From: CAWEQO01 sp963811225
GTDB lineage: Bacteria; Chloroflexota; Anaerolineae; Anaerolineales; Anaerolineaceae
Length of the DNA stretch: 64,000 bases
Assembly (NCBI GenBank): GCA_963811225.1
Contig: CAWEQO010000001.1
Coordinates: 868,001 to 932,000, forward strand
Reading direction: 5' to 3'
Shown here: positions 34,163 to 43,321 of the stretch, piece by piece
Position numbering within the stretch: the stretch's first letter is position 1
How the letters are laid out: each line of letters opens with the position of its first letter
Position numbers and translations under genes: made by a program
The notes under the pieces: generated by a model
What the model was told of the DNA's origin: nothing
Database searches by the model: none
Seen by the model: only the letters and a program-made list of their open reading frames with translations

Positions 34163-35096
34163 TTAAACCACCTAACTCGAGACTGATCGTCCATAAACTT
34201 TCCGCAGCATCTTTGTCCAGCGCAGGCGGAGCGAGCTCTTCCTCAGTGGTGAGATTGAAAAACCTGCCGGATATTCCTTCCATTTCACTGGAAACACCTA
34301 AGTAATATAGGGCTTCTGCGGAAACATCGGCAGGTCGTGCAGAACGGTCAATCAGCGCACGCTTGAAAAGTTTATAGGCGAAACCGTTGTCTTTCCCGCT
34401 GTTGGTTCTTACGTTACCTGGGTGCATTGCATTCACCGTAATTCCGGTTCCTTGGAAATATTCATTAAATTTTATCATCGAGAGCAGCTGTGCCATCTTG
34501 GCAGCGCTGTAGCTCTTCAAGCCTGAATAATGATGATGATCCCAAAATAGATCATCCAAATGCAGGCCCGATACCGAGAAGCGATAGGCTTCCGAATTTA
34601 CGAATAATATCCGCCCGCTTTTTTGATGTTTGAGCTTTTCTCGAAGGCAATAGTTCAAAATAAACGTGCTCAAATAATTGGTCTGAAAAACCACCTCGAT
34701 CTTGTCTTCAGTAAGCGTTTTCTTTGTGATATAGACCCCAGCATTATGGATGAACACGTCAATATCTCGGTCTAAGATGGATAGCTGCTTTGCAGTTGCA
34801 TGTACGTCAGACAATTTAGAAAAATCTGCGATCCAATAGCTGCATTGGGTGTCGAACTCGCTTGCAAGGGTTTCACATATTTCTTTTGATTTCTTTTCAT
34901 TGCGGTTGATACATAAAATATCGGCTCCATGCGAAGCATACTTTCTCGCCGTTGCATAACCAATCCCTGAAGTTGCGCCGGTAATCACCACCAAACGATG
35001 ATGGAAATCATCGCTGCATGTTTTCGGCTCTAATTGTAGATTGCGGATCATCGCAAAAACATTAGACCATTGATATTCTTTCAGGTATTTTTTCAA
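34146..35096 (-). CDS. Short-chain dehydrogenase/reductase
   Basis: A 317-residue SDR. LVVITGATSGIGYATARKYASHGAD holds the TGxxxGxG cofactor loop. FIHNAGVY and the catalytic Ser/YxxxK (VNSEAYRF ... YSAAKMAQLL) are present. IADFSKLSD and LHLDDLFW resemble retinol dehydrogenase/protochlorophyllide reductase-like SDRs acting on lipids. I chose TTG at 35096 because CCGGAGG lies 4 bp before it and the foreign base composition begins there; the frame stays open to 35510, but that upstream part looks non-coding. Its end overlaps the CrtI-like gene. An isoprenoid- or lipid-processing pair is likely (inference). Confidence 0.8.
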   Translation of the reverse strand: MKKYLKEYQWSNVFAMIRNLQLEPKTCSDDFHHRLVVITGATSGIGYATARKYASHGADILCINRNEKKSKEICETLASEFDTQCSYWIADFSKLSDVHATAKQLSILDRDIDVFIHNAGVYITKKTLTEDKIEVVFQTNYLSTFILNYCLREKLKHQKSGRILFVNSEAYRFSVSGLHLDDLFWDHHHYSGLKSYSAAKMAQLLSMIKFNEYFQGTGITVNAMHPGNVRTNSGKDNGFAYKLFKRALIDRSARPADVSAEALYYLGVSSEMEGISGRFFNLTTEEELAPPALDKDAAESLWTISLELGGLNGNRQ

Positions 35097-35637
35097 TATG
35101 CCTCCGGCTGATATCGATGGAGTCTTCCCACCCGCAGTCCGCACGGCGCCCTGTACGGAACAGACACGCCCCGATTCCCCCGGCAAGCCGTCGACTTGAC
35201 TTTCTTCGATGCGCCCATATAAATCCCTCCATACCACGCACCGCCAATCGCCGGTCACCGTTACGCTGTCCGGGTAGCGATATAAGTGGTCATGCGACTG
35301 CCAGTTGAAGGTTCTGCCAACAAGGAAATTGTATATCCGCTCTGGGCCTTGCGCAAGCAGAAGGTGCTTGCCAACCGTCTCGACTGGTTCAGGAACGAAT
35401 CCCCCGGCATCCTCGCGAGGCAGCCCTGTAAGGGCTACCTGAGGTTCATCATCTGCACGCGCCCCTTGCCAATCTACTTTCCTGTCGCTGAAACCCCAGG
35501 CTGCCCTCACAGGGTACTTCGCGAGGATGCCTGGGGCTACATGCTGACTGCATCAATGTGTTCGATGTTCCTGTTTTTCCTGTAAACGTATTTCAGGACT
35601 TGACAAACTGCTCTCTGTTCTCTACTCTCTTTCTCAC
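35097..35637. other. Island junction: non-coding stretch with inverted repeat
   Basis: No gene is supported, although the minus-strand frame of the SDR remains open to 35510. A long imperfect inverted repeat is present: 35406-35444 (GGCATCCTCGCGAGGCAGCC...) and 35494-35531 (CCCCAGGCTGCCCTCACAGG...GATGCC). A third copy is at 43322-43355. The last 35 bp before the ABC permease stop (CTGCTCTCTGTTCTCTACTC) are a half copy of the purine/pyrimidine hairpin family. GC content rises sharply near 35100, marking the edge of the AT-rich island. Confidence 0.55.
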
Positions 35638-38043
35638 TCACTCGTACGCCAGCACCTCGCGGATGGTCATCTTGCTCGCGCTGTTGGCCGGGATCAGGCT
35701 GGCCCCTGCGCTCAGCAGCACCACCACCCCCAGCCAGATGCCGAAGCCCTGCAGGGTGAAGGCGAAGTTGGCCGGGGAGCTGAAGATGGCCTGGCTGATC
35801 AACTCGGCCAGCAAGGTCGAGATCGGGAAGGACAGCGCAGCCCCAAAGGCGTAGCTGATCACCCCGATGATCAAGCCTTCCACCAGCACCAGCCGCAGGA
35901 TCACGCCGTTGTAGGCCCCAATCGCCCGCAAGACGCCGATCTCGCGCGTGCGCTCCATCACGTTCATGCTCAGCGTGCCCGCCATGCCGATGCTGCCCAC
36001 CAGCGCGGTCAGCAGCGCCATGACGATCAGGAACCCGGTCAGGATGCCGATGTACTCGGTCATCGATTTGGTGAACGAGCCGCCCGCCTCTACGTTGCTG
36101 ATCTGCACGCCCTGCGCCCGCAGCTCCGTCTCCAGCTCGCGGCTGATTTTCTCCTGCGACGCCAGGCTGTGGTCTTGCCCAGAAATGCGGAAGGTGGCCG
36201 TCTTGCTGGGCGTATTGAGCAGCTGCGACAGGTAGCCATAGTTGGCGTAGGCGATCAGCTCATCCACGCCGGTGAACTGGAAGACGCCCACCACCGTCCA
36301 ATCCGCCTCTTTACCGCCCACTTTCATGTGCAAGCTGTCCCCCACCTTCAGGCCCGAATACTCGCGCAGGAAGGCTTCGTTGACCGTGATCGCCACCTGA
36401 TCGTTCGGGAGCAGCCAGCGTCCCTCCATCAGGATCGGCTTGACCATCTCGCTCCCGGCCGGTGGGGCCAACAGCGAGACGTCCTTATCCACGTCCCCGT
36501 TCGGCTTCAGGATGCTGGCCCCGGTCATGATCCACGGCTCCACCTTGGCCACACCCGGAATCTCCTTGACCATCGCCGAGATCTGCTCCACCGGGTAACT
36601 GCGCCCCAGGTCGAGGTTCACGTCGGCCCCAAAGTAGTGGGTGATCTGCTCGATCTTGTTGTTCAGCGAGACCTGCACGTTGAACACCGAGATGAAGATC
36701 GCCCCGCCCAGCGTCAGCGTTAACAAGGTCAGCGCCAGGCGGCCCTTACGCCGGAAGGTGTTGCGCACCGACACCAGCGCCGGCCGCGACATGCCCTTCA
36801 GCCCCGCCAGCCAGCGGTCGAACAGGCCGCGCTGTTCCGGTTGAGACTCCCCCAAGGAGTTCCCGGCAATCGCCTTCTTAACCGTCACCCGTGCCCCGGC
36901 CAGCACCGGCAGGCTGCCCGAGATCAGCGGCACCGCCAGCGAAACCACCACCTGCAGCGCAATCGCCCCAGGCACGATCCGGAAGCCGCTCAACGGGAAG
37001 CCGACCATGCCGGCCGCAAAGTCCGACAGCGCATAGGCCGCCCAGGCCCCCAGCGGGGCCGCAAGGATCAGCGCAAGCAGCCCGAACGCCGTGATCAGCG
37101 CCAGGTACATGCTGATGATCTGCAAGCGCCGCGCCCCTACCAGCTTCATGATACCGATCTGCTGCAAGTGCTGGTTCAGCAGCGCCGACAGCGTGTTCGA
37201 GATCAGCGAGCCGCTCAAGAACAGGATCAGCAAGCCCAGCACCAGCAGGATACGCAGCATCGCCTGCAAAATCCCTTCCATGGGGTGCTTGTTCTGCGCC
37301 GACTGCTTGATCTGGTAGGCCTCCCGCCCGCCGTTCTCCAGCTTGTCGGTCACCCGGTCGGTCACCTGCTGGATCGTGGCCGGGTCGTTGGGCTGGTCCT
37401 TGACCGTCACCAGCAGCTGCGAGTAGTAGCGCGGTTCGTGCAGCCACTCCAGTGTATCGGCGATCACGTAGCCGCGCGCGTTGTCCATCATCCCGCCGAT
37501 GCCCGAGGTCAGGTCTTGGGCGATGCCCGCCACCCGAATCGCGCGCTCGGTTCCGTCCGAAAGCTCGACCGTCAACAGGTCGCCCGGCTGGACGTGATAC
37601 TTCTCGGCGGCTTTCTTCTCCAGGATGACCTCATCCTTGGGCGGCGTCAACGCCCCCGAAATCGGCAGCTTGGCGTCGATCTGATCGGGCTTGAAGCTGG
37701 ACGAGGCGATGATGCTGAAACTGACCCAGGTCTTCGACCCGGTCTTCATCCGCGCCGCCACCGTGCGCCGTCCCTGCGCCGCCTGCACCCCATCCACCTT
37801 GGCGATCGTGTCCAGCAGGTCGTGGTCGAAGGGCGCCGTGGTGATCTGGATATTGGCCGGGTTGGCCGACCGGTAGCTGTTGTTCATGTCTCTGGGGATG
37901 ATATCGTATGCCCCGGCGATCATGCCCACCGCGAACACGCCTACCGCGATCGAAGCCACCACCAGCGCCGTGCGCACCTTGTTGCTCCACAGGTCAGAGA
38001 GCACCTTGCGCCCACTGGGTTTGAAAATGCCCGGCCCGCTCAC
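35638..38043 (-). CDS. MacB/FtsX-type ABC transporter permease
   Basis: 801 residues with two FtsX domains. TM1 (about 20-42) is followed by a MacB-type periplasmic domain, then a three-helix FtsX core (about 265-390), a second TM and periplasmic domain (about 430-650) and a final FtsX core (about 680-795). SALLNQHLQQIGIMKLVGA and MNVMERTREIGVLRAIGA are the typical coupling segments. Such permeases work as mechanotransmitters, moving lipoproteins, peptides or drugs rather than forming a simple channel. It overlaps the preceding ATPase gene by 4 bp and ends the TetR-ATPase-ATPase-permease operon. The substrate is unknown. Confidence 0.88.
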   Translation of the reverse strand: MSGPGIFKPSGRKVLSDLWSNKVRTALVVASIAVGVFAVGMIAGAYDIIPRDMNNSYRSANPANIQITTAPFDHDLLDTIAKVDGVQAAQGRRTVAARMKTGSKTWVSFSIIASSSFKPDQIDAKLPISGALTPPKDEVILEKKAAEKYHVQPGDLLTVELSDGTERAIRVAGIAQDLTSGIGGMMDNARGYVIADTLEWLHEPRYYSQLLVTVKDQPNDPATIQQVTDRVTDKLENGGREAYQIKQSAQNKHPMEGILQAMLRILLVLGLLILFLSGSLISNTLSALLNQHLQQIGIMKLVGARRLQIISMYLALITAFGLLALILAAPLGAWAAYALSDFAAGMVGFPLSGFRIVPGAIALQVVVSLAVPLISGSLPVLAGARVTVKKAIAGNSLGESQPEQRGLFDRWLAGLKGMSRPALVSVRNTFRRKGRLALTLLTLTLGGAIFISVFNVQVSLNNKIEQITHYFGADVNLDLGRSYPVEQISAMVKEIPGVAKVEPWIMTGASILKPNGDVDKDVSLLAPPAGSEMVKPILMEGRWLLPNDQVAITVNEAFLREYSGLKVGDSLHMKVGGKEADWTVVGVFQFTGVDELIAYANYGYLSQLLNTPSKTATFRISGQDHSLASQEKISRELETELRAQGVQISNVEAGGSFTKSMTEYIGILTGFLIVMALLTALVGSIGMAGTLSMNVMERTREIGVLRAIGAYNGVILRLVLVEGLIIGVISYAFGAALSFPISTLLAELISQAIFSSPANFAFTLQGFGIWLGVVVLLSAGASLIPANSASKMTIREVLAYE

Positions 38044-39104
38044 AGGTGCGCCTCCTTGCCCAACAGGCTTTCACGCAGCTTGCTCGACTGGCCGATCAGC
38101 TCGCACAGCGCCCCACCCTCCACCGCCAACGCCTCCACCGGCTGGCCTTGCCCCGCCACGGCCGCAGTATGCGCCGGCTGCCCGCTCAGCAGCGCCATCT
38201 GCCCGAAGGCGCCGCCCGGCCCCAACCGGTAGCGCTGCCCGATCTCCACCTGTCCCGAGGCCACCAGGTAGAGCGCCTCCACCCGCTGCCCCGCCTGCAC
38301 GATGCTCTCCCCCGGCTCGAAGCGCAGCTCGCGGCTGTGCTTGGTCAGCTGCAGCATCTGCGGGTGGCTCAACATCGGCAGCCCGGCTGCGATGGCCGGG
38401 TGGACGATCTCACCGTCACACAGCAGCACGGTTCGCCCGGTGCGCTGCGACAACTGCGGATCGTGCGTGACCATGATGATGGTTTTGCCCTGCGCAACCA
38501 GCTCCTCGAAGATCTCGATGATATGCTCGGCGGTCTTCGAATCCAGGTTGCCGGTCGGCTCATCCGCGATGATGATCGGCGGGTCGTTGGCCATGGCCCT
38601 CGCAACCGCCGCGGCTTGCTGCTGCCCGCCCGAAACAGCCGAGGGCATCTTGTGAGCTTCTTCCTCCAGCCCCACCAACTTCAACAGCTGCATGGCGCGC
38701 GTCTCGCGCTCGGCAGCCGGCACTTTGGCGGCGATGTCCATCGGCAGCATCACGTTCTCCAGCAGGGTCAGCACCGGCATCAGCTGATAGAACTGGAACA
38801 CGATGCCCAGGTTCTTGCCCCGCCAGCGCGACATCTGGCTCTCGTTCAGCTTGTGCACCAGCGTCCCGCCGATCTGCACCTCGCCCGAGGTAGGCCGGTC
38901 GATTCCGGTCAGCATGTTGACCATCGTGCTCTTGCCGCTGCCCGACTTGCCGATCACGCCCACAAACTCGCCGGGGTAAAAGTTGGCATCGATGCTCTTC
39001 AAGACGGTCACGTCGCCCGCTACCGTCTTAAACTTCTTGACGATCTGGCGCATTTGAATGCCCGCTTCTGGGCGGGAGGATAATTTGGAAAAAGGATGGC
39101 TCAT
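38040..39104 (-). CDS. MacB-type ABC ATPase fused to a cNMP-like domain
   Basis: 354 residues. The ABC domain (about 15-235) has Walker A GVIGKSGSGKST, signature VSGGQQQAAAVARA, Walker B IIIADEPTGNLD and switch His in MVTHDP. The C-terminal 110 residues (LRFEPGESIVQAGQRVEALYLVASGQVEIG ... GGAFGQMALLSGQPAHTAAV) form a CRP-like cyclic-nucleotide-binding fold. The usual Glu and Arg of the phosphate cassette are Gln and His, so nucleotide binding may be lost or altered. It powers the FtsX permease downstream, with which it overlaps. Fusion of a sensory domain to a MacB ATPase is unusual. Confidence 0.88.
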   Translation of the reverse strand: MSHPFSKLSSRPEAGIQMRQIVKKFKTVAGDVTVLKSIDANFYPGEFVGVIGKSGSGKSTMVNMLTGIDRPTSGEVQIGGTLVHKLNESQMSRWRGKNLGIVFQFYQLMPVLTLLENVMLPMDIAAKVPAAERETRAMQLLKLVGLEEEAHKMPSAVSGGQQQAAAVARAMANDPPIIIADEPTGNLDSKTAEHIIEIFEELVAQGKTIIMVTHDPQLSQRTGRTVLLCDGEIVHPAIAAGLPMLSHPQMLQLTKHSRELRFEPGESIVQAGQRVEALYLVASGQVEIGQRYRLGPGGAFGQMALLSGQPAHTAAVAGQGQPVEALAVEGGALCELIGQSSKLRESLLGKEAHL

Positions 39105-39111
39105 ACGAACA

Positions 39112-39855
39112 TCAATTCTTGTAGATCAGCTCGCCGTCGGCGATTTCGAGGATGCGGTTGACCCGCTCAGACAGGCTGCGCTCGTGGCTGACCACAATCA
39201 CGGTCTTGCCCTGATCGGCCAGCTTTTGGAACAGCGCAAAAATCGTCTCGGCGGTGGCCGTGTCGAGGTTGCCGGTCGGCTCGTCTGCGACGATGGCGGA
39301 TGGATCGTTGGCCAGGGCGCGTGCGATAGCGGCGCGCTGCTGCTGCCCACCCGAAATGGCCGAAGGCTTCTTGAAGGCATGGTCCTCCAGCTCCACGGCG
39401 CGCAGCAGTTCCAGGGCGCGTTCCTCGCTCTGGCCGCGTTTATAGAAGCCGCCAAATTCCATCGGCAGCAGAATATTGTCCAGCAGCGACAGCGTTGGCA
39501 TGAGCTGGAAGGTCTGGTAGACGACCCCCACGCTCTGGCTGCGCCAGGTGGCTTTTTGATCTTCAGACAATGTGTGAACGGGGATGTTTTCGAACCAGAC
39601 TTCACCGGCTGTCAATTGGTCGACCCCGGCGATCATGTTGATCAGCGTAGACTTGCCTGCGCCCGATTTACCGATAATGCCGATCAGTTCTCCCCGGTAA
39701 AATTCTGCGAAAATGCCTTTCAAAGCGGGAAAATCGCCCGAGCTGGTGCGATAAGTTTTGGTAACGTCTCGTAATTGGATCAGAGGTTTTTCTGTCTGGA
39801 CGACCGGTCCCATCACCTCTTCAACCTGTAAAGATACCTTTGTTGAATGCTTCAT
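39112..39855 (-). CDS. MacB-type ABC transporter ATPase
   Basis: 247 residues, a complete LolD/MacB-like ATPase. Walker A is GIIGKSGAGKSTLINM, the signature ISGGQQQRAAIARALA, Walker B AIVADEPTGNLDTATA and the switch His VVSHERSLSE. It lacks the extra C-terminal domain of its neighbour, so the operon encodes two different ATPases for a single two-FtsX permease, which could pair as a heterodimer. It lies 7 bp upstream of the fused ATPase gene. The first 20 residues are variable and the exact start is uncertain. Confidence 0.9.
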   Translation of the reverse strand: MKHSTKVSLQVEEVMGPVVQTEKPLIQLRDVTKTYRTSSGDFPALKGIFAEFYRGELIGIIGKSGAGKSTLINMIAGVDQLTAGEVWFENIPVHTLSEDQKATWRSQSVGVVYQTFQLMPTLSLLDNILLPMEFGGFYKRGQSEERALELLRAVELEDHAFKKPSAISGGQQQRAAIARALANDPSAIVADEPTGNLDTATAETIFALFQKLADQGKTVIVVSHERSLSERVNRILEIADGELIYKN

Positions 39856-39968
39856 TCCGTTGTTAACCCCTTCGAGTATTGCATTGAATGTAATTGCGGC
39901 TCAAGTGACGATTGTAAATGGATTCAGTCAAAATCACGATTAGAGTATGGTTAAGAAAAGGATTAGAA

Positions 39969-40577
39969 TTAAGCTTGCTCAGACCTTTTCTGCTCCATTC
40001 CATCGATCAGGACGACAATCCCCTCCTGAATCGCCTTGCCCCAGTCGGTTTCTTGTGGGTTCACCAGCCCTTGCACCATCATGCCGATTGCCAACGCCAT
40101 CACCAGCCGCGCCGCCGAATCCGTATCCGCCTCATTCAGGCAGTGCTGTCCCATTCCCTGACACAGCAAGTCGGCAATAAAGCGCCGGTAGCGGGCGAAC
40201 TGTTCCGGCACGGTCTGCCACACGTCCGGGTCGTGGATCGCCTTGGTCCAGAACTCCAGGAAGATCGGCAGGCGGCCCTCGGCGTCGCTGAACACGCTGC
40301 CGGTCACCCCTGCGATATCGATCAGCGCCTGGGTTCCGTTCAGGCTGGACTCGCGGATGCGCCGCATCTGTGCATCCAGCCGCTCCAGCCACTGATCCAG
40401 CAGGTTGAGGAAGACCGACTGCTTGCTGTCGAAATGGTGGTAGAAGGCGCCCTTGCTGACGCCCGCCTCGCGGCAGATCTCCGCCACGCCGGTGGCGTCG
40501 TAGCCCTCTTGGGCGAACAACTTCTCTGCCGCCGATAAAATCTTTGCCCGGGTCTCTTCACTGCGCTGCTGTGCCAC
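39969..40577 (-). CDS. TetR-family transcriptional regulator
   Basis: 202 residues. The N-terminal HTH is typical (TRAKILSAAEKLFAQEGYDATGVAEICREAGVSKGAFYHHFDSK). The C-terminal helical ligand domain is of the YbiH/AcrR-like kind. It probably represses its own promoter: a 14-bp palindrome lies immediately downstream of its -10 box. It is the first gene of the ABC operon (113 bp before the first ATPase gene), so it likely controls export in response to a toxic ligand. The ATG follows a TAGGAGG site. Confidence 0.93.
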   Translation of the reverse strand: MAQQRSEETRAKILSAAEKLFAQEGYDATGVAEICREAGVSKGAFYHHFDSKQSVFLNLLDQWLERLDAQMRRIRESSLNGTQALIDIAGVTGSVFSDAEGRLPIFLEFWTKAIHDPDVWQTVPEQFARYRRFIADLLCQGMGQHCLNEADTDSAARLVMALAIGMMVQGLVNPQETDWGKAIQEGIVVLIDGMEQKRSEQA

Positions 40578-40594
40578 ATTTACCTCCTAATAAA

Positions 40595-40641
40595 ACCGAC
40601 CGGTCGGTCTTATTTTACCCGGGTTTTGAATGATCTGTCAA
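40595..40641 (-). promoter_or_regulatory. TetR promoter with palindromic operator
   Basis: On the minus strand TTGACA (plus-strand 40636-40641) and TAAAAT (40612-40617) are 18 bp apart. Directly downstream lies ACCGACCGGTCGGT (40595-40608), a perfect 14-bp palindrome of the type bound by many TetR proteins. The placement means bound repressor would block transcription of the tetR-ABC operon. Confidence 0.88.
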
Positions 40642-40894
40642 GAATGATTTAGGCCTCTGTATAAAATTCTACGCCGGTTTCGCGCGGTCGGGGCGAGCAA
40701 ATCCCCCTCCTTGCTGGTTTGTTAACTCCGGCCCCGCCGACACCACTACCCGCAAATTGAAGCGCACCCAGGGTAATTGTAATTTGCTCCATACCTTCCT
40801 ATAATCAAGGTTTACGTTTACCGGCGCGGCTGCTCATCGAAAGGTGCTTCTGGAATCAAAACGTGCAGTACTTCCAAGGCCGGGAGCCGCCATT

Positions 40895-40985
40895 TATAAT
40901 AGTGGCATGAAGAGAGGACCTGTGCGAGCAGCGGCGCATCCTCTCTACCGAACCCTCCACCGCTCGCACAGCGATGAAGAGAGGA
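40895..40985 (+). promoter_or_regulatory. Promoter and switch-like leader of the UroD-family gene
   Basis: TATAAT (40895-40900) has a weak TTCCAA 17 bp upstream. The leader holds a 12-bp direct repeat ATGAAGAGAGGA at 40907-40918 and 40974-40985; the second copy contains the Shine-Dalgarno. TCCTCTCT (40939-40946) can pair with either copy. CTGTGCGAGC (40920-40929) also pairs with GCTCGCACAG (40962-40971). Two mutually exclusive folds can thus expose or hide the ribosome site. No known riboswitch class is recognised. Confidence 0.55.
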
Positions 40986-40993
40986 AAACTCAC

Positions 40994-41938
40994 ATGCAAA
41001 ATAAACGCGATGCGGTCCTCAGCCTGCTCGAGCCCAACCGGACCCCAGCCTACATCCCGGCCGCCTTCTTCCTGCACTTCGGTGAGGGGTATAAATCCGG
41101 CCAAGCTGCCATCGACCGCCATTTGGAATACTTCCACTATACCGGCATGGACTTCGTCAAGATCCAATACGAGAAGAACTTTCCGCGCCTGGACTCGATC
41201 CAAAAACCGTCCGACTGGAAAAATATGCCCTTCTATGGACTGGACTTCTACGAAGAGCCGCTGCGCGTGGTCGAAGGGCTGGTCAAGGCCGCCAAATCCG
41301 AGGCCCTGGTGGTGCTGACGCTCTACTCACCCTTCATGCTCGCCGGGCAGACCGTTGGAGAGCCGGCCCTGGTCGCTCACCTGCAAGAAGACCCCGAGGC
41401 AGTCAAGCCCGGGCTGGAGACGATCACCGAGAGCCTGCTCGGCTTCATGCGCGCCTGCATCGATCTTGGGCTGGACGGTTTCTACACCTCCACCCAGGGC
41501 GGCGAGGCGGCGCGCTTCGGCGACCGCAGCCTCTTTACCGACTACATCCGCCCCACCGATCTGGCCGTCATGCAAGAGGCCGACGCTCACTGCCCCTTCA
41601 ACATCCTGCACGTGTGCGACTACCGCCTGCCCTACGACGATCTGGCCCCCTTCGCCGATTATCCCGGACAGATCGTCAACGCCAGCCTCGAACTGACCAC
41701 CGGCAAGCTCACCCCGCAGCAAGTCGCCGATCTGTTCGGGCGGCCTTTCATGGGCGGCCTGGAACGCCTGGGCATCCTGGCGCACGGCAGTTTACCCGAG
41801 GTGCGCTCCGCCGCTGCCGCCGCGCTGGAGCAGGCCCCCAAACGCTTCATCCTGGCCGCCGACTGCACCGTCCCCGCCGATACCCCCTGGGACAATCTGC
41901 GCGAAGCCATCTCCAGCGCCCATGTATGGGAGCAGTAA
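40994..41938 (+). CDS. Uroporphyrinogen decarboxylase-family protein
   Basis: 314 residues of the UroD/MtaA TIM-barrel family. YIPAAFFLHFGEG at the N-terminus, LGLDGFYTSTQGGEAARF in the middle and FNILHVCDYRLPYDDL near the C-terminus are typical of the non-heme branch. That branch includes corrinoid-linked methyltransferases, so heme synthesis is not implied. No other heme genes are nearby. The ATG at 40994 (MQNKRDAVLS) has GAGAGGA 8 bp upstream inside the structured leader; upstream in-frame codons are leader sequence. It is convergent with the MFS gene across a perfect 40-bp palindrome. Confidence 0.82.
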   Translation: MQNKRDAVLSLLEPNRTPAYIPAAFFLHFGEGYKSGQAAIDRHLEYFHYTGMDFVKIQYEKNFPRLDSIQKPSDWKNMPFYGLDFYEEPLRVVEGLVKAAKSEALVVLTLYSPFMLAGQTVGEPALVAHLQEDPEAVKPGLETITESLLGFMRACIDLGLDGFYTSTQGGEAARFGDRSLFTDYIRPTDLAVMQEADAHCPFNILHVCDYRLPYDDLAPFADYPGQIVNASLELTTGKLTPQQVADLFGRPFMGGLERLGILAHGSLPEVRSAAAAALEQAPKRFILAADCTVPADTPWDNLREAISSAHVWEQ

Positions 41939-41940
41939 AA

Positions 41941-42021
41941 AAGAGAGGGTGGAGAGTGGAAAGCAGAGAACGGTCAGAAAATTTCTGACCGTTCTCTGCT
42001 TTCCACTCTCCACCCTCTCTT
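41941..42021. terminator. Perfect 40-bp palindromic terminator between convergent genes
   Basis: The arm 41941-41980 (starting AAGAGAGGGTGGAGAGTGG) is the exact complement of 41982-42021, with a single unpaired base at the centre. It starts 2 bp after the UroD stop and ends 6 bp before the MFS stop. It is the longest perfect member of the purine/pyrimidine hairpin family here. Confidence 0.88.
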
Positions 42022-42027
42022 GTTAAA

Positions 42028-43255
42028 TCAGTCGCCCGCGATTCGCAGCGCTCCCTGCGGCGCCTCAATCGCGACGGACTGCGGCAGGCGGATGCGCATC
42101 GCGGCCGCAAAATTGATCACTGCGATCACCACACCCATCACAAACACGTACTGGTAGCCAAACGTGTTCCAAATCACCCCGCCGATCAACGCAATCGAGA
42201 TCGAGAAGACGTGATCCATCGATACCGCCGTAGTTAGCGCCGGCTGCACATCCTCGGGCTGCAGGGCGATCTTCTTCATATAGGTAGCCCGCGCCATGTT
42301 GACCGACATCAGCATCTGGTCGATCAGGTACAGTCCACAGGTAAACAGGAACGCAAAATGCTCAGGGAACAACGATTTGGCGAAGCCGTAGCCGAAGCAC
42401 ACCAGCATCAGCATCACCGCTTCGGTCGCCAGCACGAAGCGCTCGCCCAGTTTGTCCACCGCCCAGCCCAGCAGCGGCTGGAAGGCGATCCCGATGATCC
42501 CGCCGATGGTATACAGCGTCGCCAGCGTCTGCGTCGGCTGGTGGAAGATCGTCACGATCACCCACGGCGCAAACGTGATGAACAGCTGCTTGCGCGAGCC
42601 GTACAGCACCGCCAGCACATAGTACAGCCGGTACTCTTTGTGCAGCTTCAAGAACACCGGCGCTTTCTTCGGCTTCTCCGGCGTCATTCGGAACATCAGA
42701 TAGGCTGCAACCGCGAATCCCACCGCTGCCAGGGCGAAGGCGTGCTGGAATTGGAACCCCAAGTAACGGAAGCCCAGGAAAATGATGAAGCTGCCGATGA
42801 TCCCGGCCAGGTTGCGGATGGCGTTAAACTGCCCCAGGCGGTGGCCGGTCTTGCCGTCGCTGGCCAGCTCCATGCCGATCGCCGACTGCAGTGGGATGAA
42901 AATATGCGAGCCCAGGGTATAGATAAACAGCCAGATGATCATGATGCCGTAGCTGGTCGTGGCGAAGCCGATCAGCAGCGCCCCGGTCAGTCCCAGCGAC
43001 ATGGCGATCACTCCCAACCGCCGGCTGGACAGGAACCACAGCAGCGCCGAAATGAACACGATCAGCAAGCCCGGCAGCTCGCGCGGCACTTCCAGGAATG
43101 AGCGCTGGAAGCCGCTCAATGCAAAGCGGGCGTCGAGAAAATTGTTGGTGACCGAGTTCGACCATGGCGTAGCCCATGCCCATGGTCAAAGAAGCGATAG
43201 CGAACAGCTTGAGTTCGCGGGAGGCAGCGTTGATGCGTGTATTGAGGGAAGTCAT
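42028..43255 (-). pseudogene. MFS transporter, frameshifted near the N-terminus
   Basis: About 409 residues and 11-12 TM helices when joined. The start MTSLNTRINAASRELKLFAI continues to GMGYAMVE; the next base shifts the frame, and the sister frame reads SVTNNFLDARFALSGFQRS onward. One extra C near 43160 explains the break. After the break the gene is intact through HRLGQFNAIRNLAGIIGSF, the central loop and QPLLGWAVDKLGERFV to the C-terminus. The substrate is unknown. As sequenced, a shorter product starting downstream would lack TM1. It is convergent with the UroD-like gene. Confidence 0.78.
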
Positions 43256-43321
43256 TGCGTCTCGTTAAGGGTAAGGATTGAGCCATTGTAGCATAAAAGG
43301 TAAATACTCAGGCAGACGCAG

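Noticed and set aside
35097..35510. N-terminal extension of the SDR gene (139 codons)
   Set aside because: The extension has different base composition, no domain, and a better TTG start with GGAGG lies at 35096.
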